Assembly (NCBI GenBank): GCA_017745015.1
Contig: JAGIAF010000013.1
Span: forward strand, 1 to 19,888
Origin: Bdellovibrio sp.
GTDB taxonomy: Bacteria > Bdellovibrionota > Bdellovibrionia > Bdellovibrionales > Bdellovibrionaceae
DNA: 19,888 nt
Reading direction: 5' to 3'
A program made the translations under genes and the position numbers. The first letter of the stretch is position 1, and the number at the start of each line of letters is the position of its first letter. The notes below the pieces were generated by a model. That model did not search any database and was not told the origin of the DNA. It was given only the letters and a program-made list of their open reading frames with translations. This document shows, piece after piece, positions 1-6,931 of this stretch.

Positions 1-9
1 CCCTAATCG

Positions 10-35
10 ACTTCTGAGAGTACCCTCTCAGAAGT
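10..35. repeat. perfect inverted repeat (hairpin), 11-bp arms
   Basis: The arms 10-20 and 25-35 are perfect reverse complements around the 4-base loop TACC. Neither strand has a T-run next to it, so it is not a canonical intrinsic terminator. It lies downstream of the barrel gene that ends at 156, and upstream context is cut off by the window edge. It could be a transcript-stabilising hairpin, a protein-binding palindrome, or the end of a gene outside the window. Confidence 0.6.
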
Positions 36-130
36 ACCGGTTGAGCTCCAAATCCTCGCAAGAACCCCGAGTAAAATCGAAACCGGATTACCAAAAAAAC
101 ACACCTTCGGAAAAAGATATGGGTAATAGT

Positions 131-154
131 AAGCTCTAGCGAGGGCCTTTTTTA
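131..154 (+). terminator. weak candidate plus-strand terminator
   Basis: A short imperfect stem (CTC at 134-136 against GAG at 141-143, with outer AAG/CTT pairs and bulged bases) is followed by six T at 148-153. It would serve a plus-strand gene ending left of the window, converging on the barrel gene. The stem is weak, so this is a low-confidence call. Confidence 0.25.
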
Positions 155-155
155 A

Positions 156-836
156 TTATTTTTGGCTTCCAGGAACCCCAGTGAACAACAGACCGATGTT
201 GAAGTAGCTGCCATTGAGGTCTAAGGTGTTAATAGCACTGTTGACGTTTCCGGATCTATCAAACCCATCCACTTTATTCATCTCGTAACCAGCCTCCATG
301 GTGAAGAAGATCCACTTAAATCCAACAGCTGCAGAAACACCTGCGGCACTGTAGGGAGCTCCGAACCAACCTTCAGAGGCAGTTTTCGAAAGCGTACCGT
401 CTTGCGATGCATTTTTGATCGTAACAGTAGTGTTTGTTCCACCAAAGCCAGCAAAAACATCGGCACGGAAGATATCAGTTTGAATGAACGGGACACGGGC
501 CATAAGCATGACGGCGTCCTGATCAATCTTTGAGAAGTAGTCTGTCGAAGTGTTCGATGGCTCTTCGTCATTGTTGCTCAAATGTTTTGTATAACGAGCG
601 CCGAGTTCTAAATATTTGAAAGTGGGAAAGAGGATCTCGACACCATACTGCGTGACGTTTTCGACTTTCTTAAGACTTTGAGTCGTGATGGTGTCGTTGA
701 GGTTCGAGGGATTCACAGTTTGCAGGCCCGCAAACAGGCGCGCATTCACTGGAAATGTTTTATCTGCGGCGAAGACTGCTGACGATGAGATTGTAAGTAA
801 AAGACTGACGACGAAGTGAGATTTGATTCTTAGCAT
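156..836 (-). CDS. small outer-membrane beta-barrel protein, unknown function
   Basis: Predicted exported protein of 226 residues. The N-terminus is a clear Sec signal peptide: basic MLRIK, hydrophobic core VVSLLLTISSSA, likely cleavage after VFA near residue 23. The rest alternates short amphipathic strands rich in aromatic residues and glycine (FAGLQT, YLELGARYT, ADVFAGFGG, WIFFTMEAGYEMN, YFNIGLLFTG) with polar loops, the pattern of an 8- to 10-strand outer-membrane barrel. A GAGGGGA ribosome site lies at 841-847, just ahead of the ATG at 834-836. It sits 79 bases downstream of purA on the same strand, without a sequence-level link to purine synthesis. No specific family is recognised; the barrel call is inferred from pattern. 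Confidence 0.75.
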   Translation of the reverse strand: MLRIKSHFVVSLLLTISSSAVFAADKTFPVNARLFAGLQTVNPSNLNDTITTQSLKKVENVTQYGVEILFPTFKYLELGARYTKHLSNNDEEPSNTSTDYFSKIDQDAVMLMARVPFIQTDIFRADVFAGFGGTNTTVTIKNASQDGTLSKTASEGWFGAPYSAAGVSAAVGFKWIFFTMEAGYEMNKVDGFDRSGNVNSAINTLDLNGSYFNIGLLFTGVPGSQK

Positions 837-887
837 AGGTCCCCTCAGGTAACTATGCTAAGTGTTGTCAAAAGACTGTTAAAGTCC

Positions 888-911
888 AGGCTGATTAAAT
901 CTAGCCAGCCT
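888..911 (-). terminator. candidate hairpin after purA
   Basis: AGGCTG (888-893) and CAGCCT (906-911) are perfect 6-base arms around a 12-base loop, beginning 5 bases after the purA stop. On the minus strand it is followed by a smaller stem (GACT/AGTC) and then TTTT. This resembles a weak terminator or a processing hairpin between purA and the barrel gene. Confidence 0.3.
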
Positions 912-915
912 AACT

Positions 916-2214
916 TTAATTATTGAATAAAGGTTTCACCCAAAGTGTTTGCTCACGACCTGGACCAACGGAGATGACATCAATCGGAGTGCCCAATTGA
1001 GAGCCTACGTAATCGATATAATTCGTTGTTGGACGAGGAAGATCAGATAATGTCTTAACCTTTGTAAGGTCTTGAGTCCAACCCGGAACCCATTCGATCA
1101 CCGGTTCAACTTTTGAAAGCTCATAAGGTGATGTCGGAAGTTCTGTAATAGTCTCGCCATTGAGTTTATAGGCTGTACAGATGCCGATGCGATCATGACC
1201 TGTTAATACATCAAGCTTCATCATCGCAAGATTCGTGATGCCATTGACACGGATCGCGTATTTCAAAGCAACCAAGTCCAACCAGCCACAACGACGAGCG
1301 CGGCCCGTTGTTGAACCAAACTCGTGACCGTCGGTTTGAATCTTCTGTCCCACTTCATCATTCAATTCAGTGGGGAAAGGACCTGCGCCCACACGAGTTG
1401 TATAAGCTTTAAAGACACCGATAACTTTTTGAATGTTCATCGGACCAATACCAGCACTTGCACAAGCATTTGCTGACAAAGTCGAAGAACTTGTTACGAA
1501 AGGATAAGTTCCGTGAAGAACATCCAACATTGTACCTTGCGCACCTTCAAACATCACACGCTTACCAGATTTCAAAGCTTTTGAAATGAACAAAGAAGTA
1601 TCACGTGCGCGGTAAGGAGCTAGCTCCTCAGCCACTTTTGCAAGATCTGCCAAGATTGTTTCTAGTTTGAATGGTTGTGCTTTGTAATAGTTTTCAAGCA
1701 TGAAGTTTTTTTCGCGAAGAGCGAGTTCTACTTTTGCTTTCAAAGATTCTGGATCGAAAAGATCGCCGAACAAAACCGCACGGCGAGAAGCGCGGTCTTC
1801 ATAAGCCGGGCCAATGCCTTTGCCAGTCGTGCCGATTTTACCATCAAGCAAAGCTGCTTCACGAGCCGCATCCAAAGCCTTATGGTAAGGAAGGATGATT
1901 GTCGCCGTATCAGAGATCATCAATTGTTTTGGATTTTGCAAAAGACCTGAGGCAATCAAGCCTTTGATTTCAGCAAGGATGCTGAACACGTCAATCACAA
2001 CTCCCGAAGTGATCACACAAGTTGTATCAGGGCGAAGCACGCCACTTGGAACTAAGTGCAAGATTGTTTTCTGACCGTTGACCACCAGAGTGTGGCCTGC
2101 GTTGGCGCCACCTTGATAGCGCACAACCATGTCTGCTTTCTCTGCAAACACGTCGATCAATTTCCCTTTTCCCTCGTCACCCCATTGAGCGCCGACAACA
2201 ACAATACCCGCCAT
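916..2214 (-). CDS. purA: adenylosuccinate synthetase
   Basis: PurA joins IMP and aspartate using GTP to give adenylosuccinate, the first committed step to AMP, in the cytoplasm. All family signatures are present: the N-terminal P-loop variant QWGDEGKGK (catalytic Asp), GGANAGHT (catalytic His), GTTGKGIGPAYEDRASRR, FEGAQGTMLDVLHGTYPF, TTRVGAGPFPTE and GSTTGRARRCGWLD. The ATG at 2212-2214 is chosen over an in-frame GTG at 2242-2244 because MAGIVVVGAQWGDEG is the usual PurA N-terminus and AAGGGA precedes it at normal spacing. This gives 432 residues, the normal length. It lies 61 bases downstream of the dehydrogenase gene on the same strand, so co-transcription is plausible. All key residues are present. 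Confidence 0.97.
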   Translation of the reverse strand: MAGIVVVGAQWGDEGKGKLIDVFAEKADMVVRYQGGANAGHTLVVNGQKTILHLVPSGVLRPDTTCVITSGVVIDVFSILAEIKGLIASGLLQNPKQLMISDTATIILPYHKALDAAREAALLDGKIGTTGKGIGPAYEDRASRRAVLFGDLFDPESLKAKVELALREKNFMLENYYKAQPFKLETILADLAKVAEELAPYRARDTSLFISKALKSGKRVMFEGAQGTMLDVLHGTYPFVTSSSTLSANACASAGIGPMNIQKVIGVFKAYTTRVGAGPFPTELNDEVGQKIQTDGHEFGSTTGRARRCGWLDLVALKYAIRVNGITNLAMMKLDVLTGHDRIGICTAYKLNGETITELPTSPYELSKVEPVIEWVPGWTQDLTKVKTLSDLPRPTTNYIDYVGSQLGTPIDVISVGPGREQTLWVKPLFNN

Positions 2215-2275
2215 GCAAAATCCCTTCGAGTCTGGACAAGGCACGATAGAAAGAGCGGCGGTTTTTGTCTAGTTT

Positions 2276-3262
2276 TTATTCTCCTTGGAATGGAGCGGCC
2301 CCGTACCAAGGAGCTCTTGGCGGGAGGGTGTCAGAAGTGCTGCCGTCAACAAAGAAGGCCATAAGCTTATTAGCTGCAACCTGGGAGGCTTTGAAGAAGG
2401 CATCTTCCGTATTGGCTCCAATGTGTGGAGTCAAAATAACGTTCGGGTAAGTCAGAAGATTGGAGGTCCGTGGCAGAGGCTCTTTTTCAAAAACGTCCAA
2501 GCCCACAGAGCGCAACCAGCCTTTGCCCAAAGCTTCGCATAAATCGTTCTCGTTGATCACAGAGCCGCGAGAGGTGTTGATCAAAACAATCCCGCGGTGG
2601 ATGTATTCAAAATGGGAGCGATTGAGCATATGTTCTGTTTCCAAAGTTTTTGGAACGTGGAAACTCAAGACATCGGCAGTTTTTAAAACTTCCTCATAGC
2701 TCAAGCGAGGAATGCCAAGACGGTCAAAGTTTTCATCGGGAGCATAAGGGTCATATGCGACCACATTCATGCCGAAAGCTTGAGCAAAATCAGCGACGCG
2801 AGAGCCGATGCGACCTAAGCCGACAATGCCGTAAGTTCTGCCAGAAAGTTCAATGCCGGTGATCATGTCGCGCTTCCATTCGCCAGCTTTGACCATTTTG
2901 TGAGCAGGAAGCAGGTTGTTCACGCAAGCCAGTACCAATCCCCAAGTGAGTTGAGCTGCCGATTGGATGTTCGCTGTTGGCGTGTGCATCACAGTGATGC
3001 CCCACTTAGTCGTGGCATCTAAATCGATATGGTCAAAGCCACTGGTGCAGGTAATAATCAGCTGCAATTGACGGGCTTTCTTCAAAAGCTCTTCGTCAAT
3101 TTTCGTGCGGCTGCGAATGATCAAAGCGTGCGCTGTGACCAAGTGTTCAAGAGGCAGGTGCTGAGGGTGATCACCGCGAACTACTTCAAAATTCTCATCT
3201 TGCTGCAAGTACAGAAAACTATCTTGGGCAAAGCGATCGGTGATCAGGATTTTCTTTTTCAT
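2276..3262 (-). CDS. serA: D-3-phosphoglycerate dehydrogenase-type 2-hydroxyacid dehydrogenase (short form)
   Basis: An NAD-dependent D-isomer 2-hydroxyacid dehydrogenase of 328 residues from the preferred start. The Rossmann motif GLGRIG lies at about 148-153. Catalytic residues are recognisable: Arg in NTSRG (about 232), Glu in FEKEP (about 261) and His in TPHIGANT (about 280). The protein ends soon after the catalytic domain, so the C-terminal ACT (serine-sensing) domain of E. coli-type SerA is absent. The ATG at 3260-3262 forms an ATGA overlap with the stop of the aminotransferase gene and gives the natural N-terminus MKKKILITD; an ATG 18 bases upstream is possible but less likely. Pairing with a class V aminotransferase supports phosphoglycerate oxidation in serine synthesis. 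The family also contains hydroxypyruvate and lactate reductases, so the substrate is inferred. Confidence 0.82.
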   Translation of the reverse strand: MKKKILITDRFAQDSFLYLQQDENFEVVRGDHPQHLPLEHLVTAHALIIRSRTKIDEELLKKARQLQLIITCTSGFDHIDLDATTKWGITVMHTPTANIQSAAQLTWGLVLACVNNLLPAHKMVKAGEWKRDMITGIELSGRTYGIVGLGRIGSRVADFAQAFGMNVVAYDPYAPDENFDRLGIPRLSYEEVLKTADVLSFHVPKTLETEHMLNRSHFEYIHRGIVLINTSRGSVINENDLCEALGKGWLRSVGLDVFEKEPLPRTSNLLTYPNVILTPHIGANTEDAFFKASQVAANKLMAFFVDGSTSDTLPPRAPWYGAAPFQGE

Positions 3263-4425
3263 GGATTTTGTTCCAACCATTCTTTTGCTTCGTGAACAAC
3301 GGTGCTGATTTGTTCCAGGCTTAAGAAGCCGTGATCAAAGTGATTCAAAGTTTTACCCAAGCAATCAATCAGACGAATAAGTTCTTTATCTTGGATGTAG
3401 CCCATATGACCAATGCGAATGATTTTGCCTTTCGCTTGATCTTGGCCGCCCATGATTGTGATGTTATGCGCTTCTTCCAATTGCAGACGGATTTTTTGCC
3501 CATCTAAGTGCGCAGGCACTGTCAAAGCCGTGACGGAATCGCTCGGAGATTTTGTATAAAGAGTGAAGCCCAAGCGTTGTGCGAAAATGCGCGTGAATTC
3601 AGCGCGACGGTGAATGTCGTGAAAAAGACCTTCCAAGCCTTGCTTGTTGATGAGGTTCAAAACCACATCCAACGCACGCAAAACTGCCACATTCGAAGAG
3701 AAGAAAGTTTCCCCCGCCGTATTGGCTTTGCGCTCTTTACGAATATCAAAATAGAAGCGTGGGAATTTTGCGCCATCAATGTACTTCGCCGCTTTTTCAG
3801 AGAAAGAAACAAAGGCCATGCCTGTCGGAAGCATGAAAGCTTTTTGTGAACCTGCGACCAAGCCGTCAATTTTCCACGCATCCATCGGAAGCGGGTAGGC
3901 ACCCAATGCCGTAATCGCATCAACTAAGAACAAAGTGTCAGAGTATTTTGCAACCACTTCAGCAATTTCTTTAATGGGATGTGCAACAGCTGTGCTCGTT
4001 TCGCAAGCCTGGCAAAGTACGGCGCGAGTTTGTGGATGATTTTTAAGATGGGCCTCAACCGCTTCAGGCTTGGCGGCCGCACCCCATGGGACCTCCATGA
4101 TTGTGACTTCTGCGCCGTAAGTTTTTGCCATTTCGGCCCAACGTTCACCAAATTTACCAGACACGATCGCCAGAACTTTGTCGCCAGGAGAAAGTGTATT
4201 GACGAGCAAGGTTTCCATGCCGCCAGAGCCAGTACAAGTCAGTAAGTATACATCTTGAGTTGTTTGAAAAACAGATTTAATTCCTGAAAAAACGCGCTTC
4301 AAAATTTTATCAAATTCAGGAGTGCGGTGATGAATCATTGGCAATGCCAAAGCTTTACGCACCTCAGGATGAAGGTTCACTGGGCCCGGAGCTAACAAAC
4401 TGTATTCGTCATTGAATGATGTCAT
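3259..4425 (-). CDS. class V PLP-dependent aminotransferase (serine-pyruvate / alanine-glyoxylate / phosphoserine type)
   Basis: A fold-type I PLP enzyme of 388 residues. The start region LLAPGPVNLHPEV is typical of the alanine-glyoxylate/serine-pyruvate and small-subunit 'soluble hydrogenase' family. TGSGGMETLL binds the PLP phosphate, Asp169 in VDAITALG contacts the cofactor ring, Lys195 in GSQKAF is the Schiff-base lysine, and Arg337 in IIRIGHMG should hold the substrate carboxylate. A good AAGGAAG ribosome site precedes the ATG. Its last bases overlap the start of the dehydrogenase, implying translational coupling. From that linkage I infer a role in converting 3-phosphohydroxypyruvate to phosphoserine in place of classical SerC. 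Serine-glyoxylate or alanine-glyoxylate exchange is an alternative. Confidence 0.85.
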   Translation of the reverse strand: MTSFNDEYSLLAPGPVNLHPEVRKALALPMIHHRTPEFDKILKRVFSGIKSVFQTTQDVYLLTCTGSGGMETLLVNTLSPGDKVLAIVSGKFGERWAEMAKTYGAEVTIMEVPWGAAAKPEAVEAHLKNHPQTRAVLCQACETSTAVAHPIKEIAEVVAKYSDTLFLVDAITALGAYPLPMDAWKIDGLVAGSQKAFMLPTGMAFVSFSEKAAKYIDGAKFPRFYFDIRKERKANTAGETFFSSNVAVLRALDVVLNLINKQGLEGLFHDIHRRAEFTRIFAQRLGFTLYTKSPSDSVTALTVPAHLDGQKIRLQLEEAHNITIMGGQDQAKGKIIRIGHMGYIQDKELIRLIDCLGKTLNHFDHGFLSLEQISTVVHEAKEWLEQNP

Positions 4426-4451
4426 GTTTTCTTCCTTGATATATTGATCAT

Positions 4452-4480
4452 TTTATACTCAACTGGGTTTGTGGACGCAA
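4452..4480 (-). promoter_or_regulatory. sigma-70-type promoter of the aminotransferase-serA-purA unit
   Basis: On the minus strand, TTGCGT (4475-4480) and TATAAA (4452-4457) are separated by exactly 17 bases, placing transcription start near 4445, about 20 bases ahead of the aminotransferase ATG. The -10 box matches five of six consensus positions and the -35 three. The -35 box overlaps the lptE start codon, so the divergent units share DNA. Confidence 0.5.
4454..4459 (+). promoter_or_regulatory. possible -10 box for lptE-holA
   Basis: TATACT on the plus strand would place transcription start near 4466, about 14 bases before the chosen lptE ATG. The nearest -35-like hexamer, TTGATA (4436-4441), is only 12 bases upstream, so the promoter is incomplete by consensus. 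It overlaps the minus-strand -10 box. Confidence 0.3.
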
Positions 4481-5052
4481 TGATTAAAGCCTTTCGAACA
4501 GTTTTGATTCTTTCTCTTTTTCTCTCGGGATGTGCTTATCAATTAGGCGCCGCAAGCCGCACGATTCCTGGCGGTTACAAACAGATCTCAGTTCCTGTAT
4601 TTAAAAATAAAACTCCAGAGCCGGGTCTTGAAGTGGGTTTCACCAATGCACTAATTCATGAGTTCCAGCGCTCACGTGTTGCACGCGTTGTGGACAACTC
4701 TCTTTCTGAAGTGGCTGTGATAGGACAAATTGAAAACGTTCAATATTTACCGGGGGCAAAGCGCGTATCTGGTGACTCTTCAGCTGCTTATTTGCCACGG
4801 GGAACTGTTATCGCGTCAGAGTATCGTATTCTTCTGACAGTGACTGTCAAAGTGGTTCGTCAAGCTGATGGCACAGAGTTGTGGGCGGGATCGTTCTCCG
4901 GTGAGCGTACTTATGCAGCACCTCAGGTAACGCTGGCTGGCGTAAACTCGGTAGATCCTCTTTACAATCTCTCAGCTCGCAGGCAAAACATTGACCTCAT
5001 GGCCAACGACCTCATGCTCGAAGCCCATGATCGTATTACCGAGAACTTCTAA
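4480..5052 (+). CDS. lptE: LPS-assembly lipoprotein LptE
   Basis: LptE is the outer-membrane lipoprotein that plugs the LptD barrel and helps deliver lipopolysaccharide to the cell surface. From the ATG at 4480 the protein has 190 residues. It has a lipoprotein signal (MIKAF then a hydrophobic stretch) with lipobox LSGC at Cys18, followed by AYQLG, the family's usual post-cysteine pattern. Further family-like features are ISVPVFKNKTPEPGLEVGFTNALIHEF and a strand-rich core with GERTY. An in-frame TTG at 4444 would add 12 residues in front of the signal and is rejected. holA follows after 15 bases, the same lptE-holA order seen in E. coli, which strengthens the identification. Confidence 0.9.
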   Translation: MIKAFRTVLILSLFLSGCAYQLGAASRTIPGGYKQISVPVFKNKTPEPGLEVGFTNALIHEFQRSRVARVVDNSLSEVAVIGQIENVQYLPGAKRVSGDSSAAYLPRGTVIASEYRILLTVTVKVVRQADGTELWAGSFSGERTYAAPQVTLAGVNSVDPLYNLSARRQNIDLMANDLMLEAHDRITENF

Positions 5053-5067
5053 GATTTAAGAGATTCG

Positions 5068-6069
5068 ATGGCATTGATTGATGCGCAAAAATTCTATCGC
5101 GATTTGGAAAAAGGGCAATTGGCTCCGATGTATTTCCTTTTCGGTGAAGAGCCTTACTTGCTCAATCAAAGCGTGGATCGTTTCAAATACGCCGTTCTGA
5201 CTGAAGGCGCGATCGATTTCAATTACAGCCTTTTTTATGCAAGTGATGCTGACATCGTACAAGTTCGCGATGCTGTGGAAACTTTGCCGATGATGGCTCC
5301 GCGCCGTTTGGTTATTTTAAAAGAAGCTCAAGAGTTGAACGACAAAGAATGGGCGCAACTCGAGCCATTGATCGAATCTCCTGTGGATAGTACGGTGTTT
5401 GTGATTTTGGCTTCTCGGGTAGATAAGCGCAAAAAGCAAATTCGTCAGATGCTTGATAAAGCAGAATGTGTTGAATTCAAAAAGCCTTACGAAAATCAAA
5501 TTCCATCTTGGATCAACTACATCGCGGAATCTTTAGGTTTAAAGATCTCTAACGATGCGATTCACTTGTTGCACAAACTTGTGGGTCACCATTTAACCGA
5601 GATTGAAGCTGAGTTGAAAAAACTTGGGGAGTTTGTAGAAGGCGCTCGTCGTATTGAAGTAGCTGATGTTGCACAAGTGGTGTCTCGCTCTAAAGAAGAA
5701 AGCGTTTTTGATTTCACTAAAGCGGTGGGTATGAATGACCGTGTGAAGGCTTTGGAATATTTGGTTCACTTGTTGGATCAAGGCCAAAATGAAATCGGTA
5801 TTATCTCTTTGCTCGCTCGTCATATTCGAATTTTACTGACAGTGAAGAAGGGCATGGATGAAGGCTTGCAAGGAGCGAAACTAGCTCACTATGCACAAGT
5901 GCCTCCGTACTTCTTGGAAAGCTACACAGATCAGTCCCGTCAGTGGACGATGAAGAAGCTTGAGCAAACCATGGTTGTCCTATCTGAAACTGACAGAGCC
6001 TTGAAGTCCTCGCCATTATCGAGCCATATCTGGCTTGAGAATATGGTACTAAAAACCTGCACAGCGTAA
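5068..6069 (+). CDS. holA: DNA polymerase III delta subunit
   Basis: HolA is the clamp-loader subunit that opens the beta sliding clamp. The 333-residue length is normal for the family. Recognisable regions are the N-terminal LAPMYFLFGEEPYLL (degenerate nucleotide-fold start), the segment ending RRLVILKEAQEL, a middle EIEAELKKL helix and the conserved C-terminal pattern ETDRALKSSPLSSHIWLENMV. It follows lptE by 15 bases and is presumably co-transcribed. The ribosome site is weak (AAGAGA), fitting a low-abundance protein translated from a coupled message. The palindromic block beginning at its last bases may be its transcript end. Confidence 0.93.
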   Translation: MALIDAQKFYRDLEKGQLAPMYFLFGEEPYLLNQSVDRFKYAVLTEGAIDFNYSLFYASDADIVQVRDAVETLPMMAPRRLVILKEAQELNDKEWAQLEPLIESPVDSTVFVILASRVDKRKKQIRQMLDKAECVEFKKPYENQIPSWINYIAESLGLKISNDAIHLLHKLVGHHLTEIEAELKKLGEFVEGARRIEVADVAQVVSRSKEESVFDFTKAVGMNDRVKALEYLVHLLDQGQNEIGIISLLARHIRILLTVKKGMDEGLQGAKLAHYAQVPPYFLESYTDQSRQWTMKKLEQTMVVLSETDRALKSSPLSSHIWLENMVLKTCTA

Positions 6070-6192
6070 AACTGATGAAAAGAACTCCCTCGACGGCGTT
6101 ATCGGAGAAGCTCCTGACTTCGACGTGCAGAAGCACGCCTGGGCTGCGGGGATTCTTCTCCGCCTTGCGCTGAAGGCCTTTTGATCAGTTTT
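6068..6192. repeat. nested palindromic intergenic block
   Basis: The outer arms 6068-6082 and 6178-6192 are reverse complements at 14 of 15 positions. Inside lie a perfect 8-base stem (6103-6110 with 6155-6162), an additional short stem (6094-6098 with 6168-6172) and an apical hairpin CGTGC-AGAA-GCACG (6124-6137). As RNA this could fold into one long irregular stem. It starts at the holA stop and ends in ATCAGTTTTGTTT on the plus strand. A holA terminator, a structured RNA, or a copy of a repetitive palindromic element are all possible; the sequence alone does not decide. Confidence 0.6.
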
Positions 6193-6240
6193 GTTTCAGC
6201 TTGAGACGGTTGTTCTAGACTGCGGAAGCGGCGTCAAAAA

Positions 6241-6255
6241 ACCGATAAGATCGGT
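6241..6255 (+). promoter_or_regulatory. hairpin abutting the PilZ start codon
   Basis: ACCGAT (6241-6246) and ATCGGT (6250-6255) are perfect 6-base arms around the loop AAG, ending directly before the ATG at 6256. The stem covers the place where a ribosome site should be, and no good Shine-Dalgarno sequence is otherwise visible. Translation may be restrained by it or may rely on leaderless or coupled initiation. Confidence 0.4.
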
Positions 6256-6630
6256 ATGGCAAATACCGTTGAAAAATTCGAAGATAAAGGGTTCTTTCGC
6301 CGTCAGTATCCACGACGCATGATGAAGCGTAAAGTGGGCGTGCTTTCTGCGGGTTCTTACTTTGTCTGCGAATCTGGGGAAATCGGTGAGGGTGGTATGT
6401 CCATCAATTCGGAATTCGTCTTGAATGAGGGCGACGAAGTGGTGGTAAGCTTTCAGATCCCGGGCGGGAACTTTGTCTTCCTTCGTGGCGTGGTTCGATC
6501 CACGCAAAAAAAAATGGGCGACTCGAAAGTCACCCATGGTCTTAGCTTTAGCGATATTGCTTTTGCAACTAAAAGACAAATTCGCGCGTTTGTATCGGCG
6601 CGAACTCAATCCTCAGCTTTAGCTTCCTAG
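6256..6630 (+). CDS. PilZ-domain protein with a degenerate c-di-GMP site
   Basis: A small cytoplasmic protein (124 residues) that is essentially a single PilZ domain. Arg16 and Arg20 in FFRRQYPRR form the RxxxR motif that grips cyclic di-GMP. The second motif, normally (D/N)xSxxG, reads EIGEGGM at 42-48, with Glu for Asp/Asn and Gly for Ser. The later pattern of strands (EVVVSFQIPGG, FVFLRGVVRS, THGLSFSDI) and a final helix fits the fold. It may bind c-di-GMP weakly or act as a protein-protein adaptor. Flanking genes are unrelated in function. The start is supported by the reading frame rather than by a ribosome site. Confidence 0.8.
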   Translation: MANTVEKFEDKGFFRRQYPRRMMKRKVGVLSAGSYFVCESGEIGEGGMSINSEFVLNEGDEVVVSFQIPGGNFVFLRGVVRSTQKKMGDSKVTHGLSFSDIAFATKRQIRAFVSARTQSSALAS

Positions 6631-6657
6631 CCGCCTTCGTTGAGGCTACGGCATGCC
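6628..6657. repeat. palindromic segment between convergent PilZ and rpsT genes
   Basis: GCCTT (6633-6637) and GAGGC (6642-6646) form a hairpin with loop CGTT (one G-T pair). Flanking GCC (6630-6632) and GGC (6650-6652) can extend the stem past a 3-base bulge, and GGCATGCC (6650-6657) is a perfect 8-base palindrome. No T-run follows on either strand. It may serve as a shared 3-prime-end structure for both genes or be a copy of a short repeated palindrome. Confidence 0.45.
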
Positions 6658-6670
6658 AGGGGCGTGCGAA

Positions 6671-6931
6671 CTATTTTGCAGAAGCGCGAACAGAAAGACG
6701 GCTGATTTTACGAGAAGCCGTTTCTTTTTTGATAACGCCAGATTTAGCAGCTTTCATTACTTGAGAAGTGAAGTTCTTCAACAACTCAGGAAGAGCTTTC
6801 ATATCTTTAGCTTCGATAGCTTTAACAAGTTTTTTTTCAGCTGTTTTTACAGTGCCTTTACGAGCATTGTTAACTGCTGTTTTACGGATAGATTGACGAG
6901 CTCTTTTTGCTGCCGACTTATGATTTGCCAA
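6671..6931 (-). CDS. rpsT: 30S ribosomal protein S20
   Basis: S20 is a primary 16S rRNA-binding protein of the small subunit. The 86 residues begin ANHKSAAKRARQSIRK, the diagnostic S20 N-terminus, continue in long Lys/Ala-rich helices (TVKTAEKKLVKAIEAKD) and end KKETASRKISRLSVRASAK, all as expected for the family. The start codon is TTG (minus strand, 6929-6931), preceded by a strong GGAGG ribosome site (6939-6943) at 7-base spacing. E. coli rpsT also uses UUG, which is linked there to autogenous control of its translation. It is divergent from murJ. Confidence 0.97.
   Translation of the reverse strand: MANHKSAAKRARQSIRKTAVNNARKGTVKTAEKKLVKAIEAKDMKALPELLKNFTSQVMKAAKSGVIKKETASRKISRLSVRASAK

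Noticed and set aside
866..871. Perfect TTGACA on the minus strand upstream of the left barrel gene
   Set aside because: No -10-like hexamer lies 16-18 bases downstream; the sequence there reads into CTGAGGGG. Kept out of the promoter list.
2242..2244. GTG as purA start
   Set aside because: It adds ten non-conserved residues, whereas the ATG at 2212-2214 gives the family N-terminus and has a good ribosome site.
2281..2313. 8-base inverted repeat CTCCTTGG/CCAAGGAG at the end of serA as a terminator
   Set aside because: It is mostly coding sequence, has a 17-base loop, and the minus strand continues with an A-rich rather than T-rich run, so purA is probably still co-transcribed.
6196..6609. 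Open frame antisense to the PilZ gene (137 residues)
   Set aside because: The plus frame encodes a recognisable PilZ domain, and the antisense frame has no ribosome site or recognisable motif.
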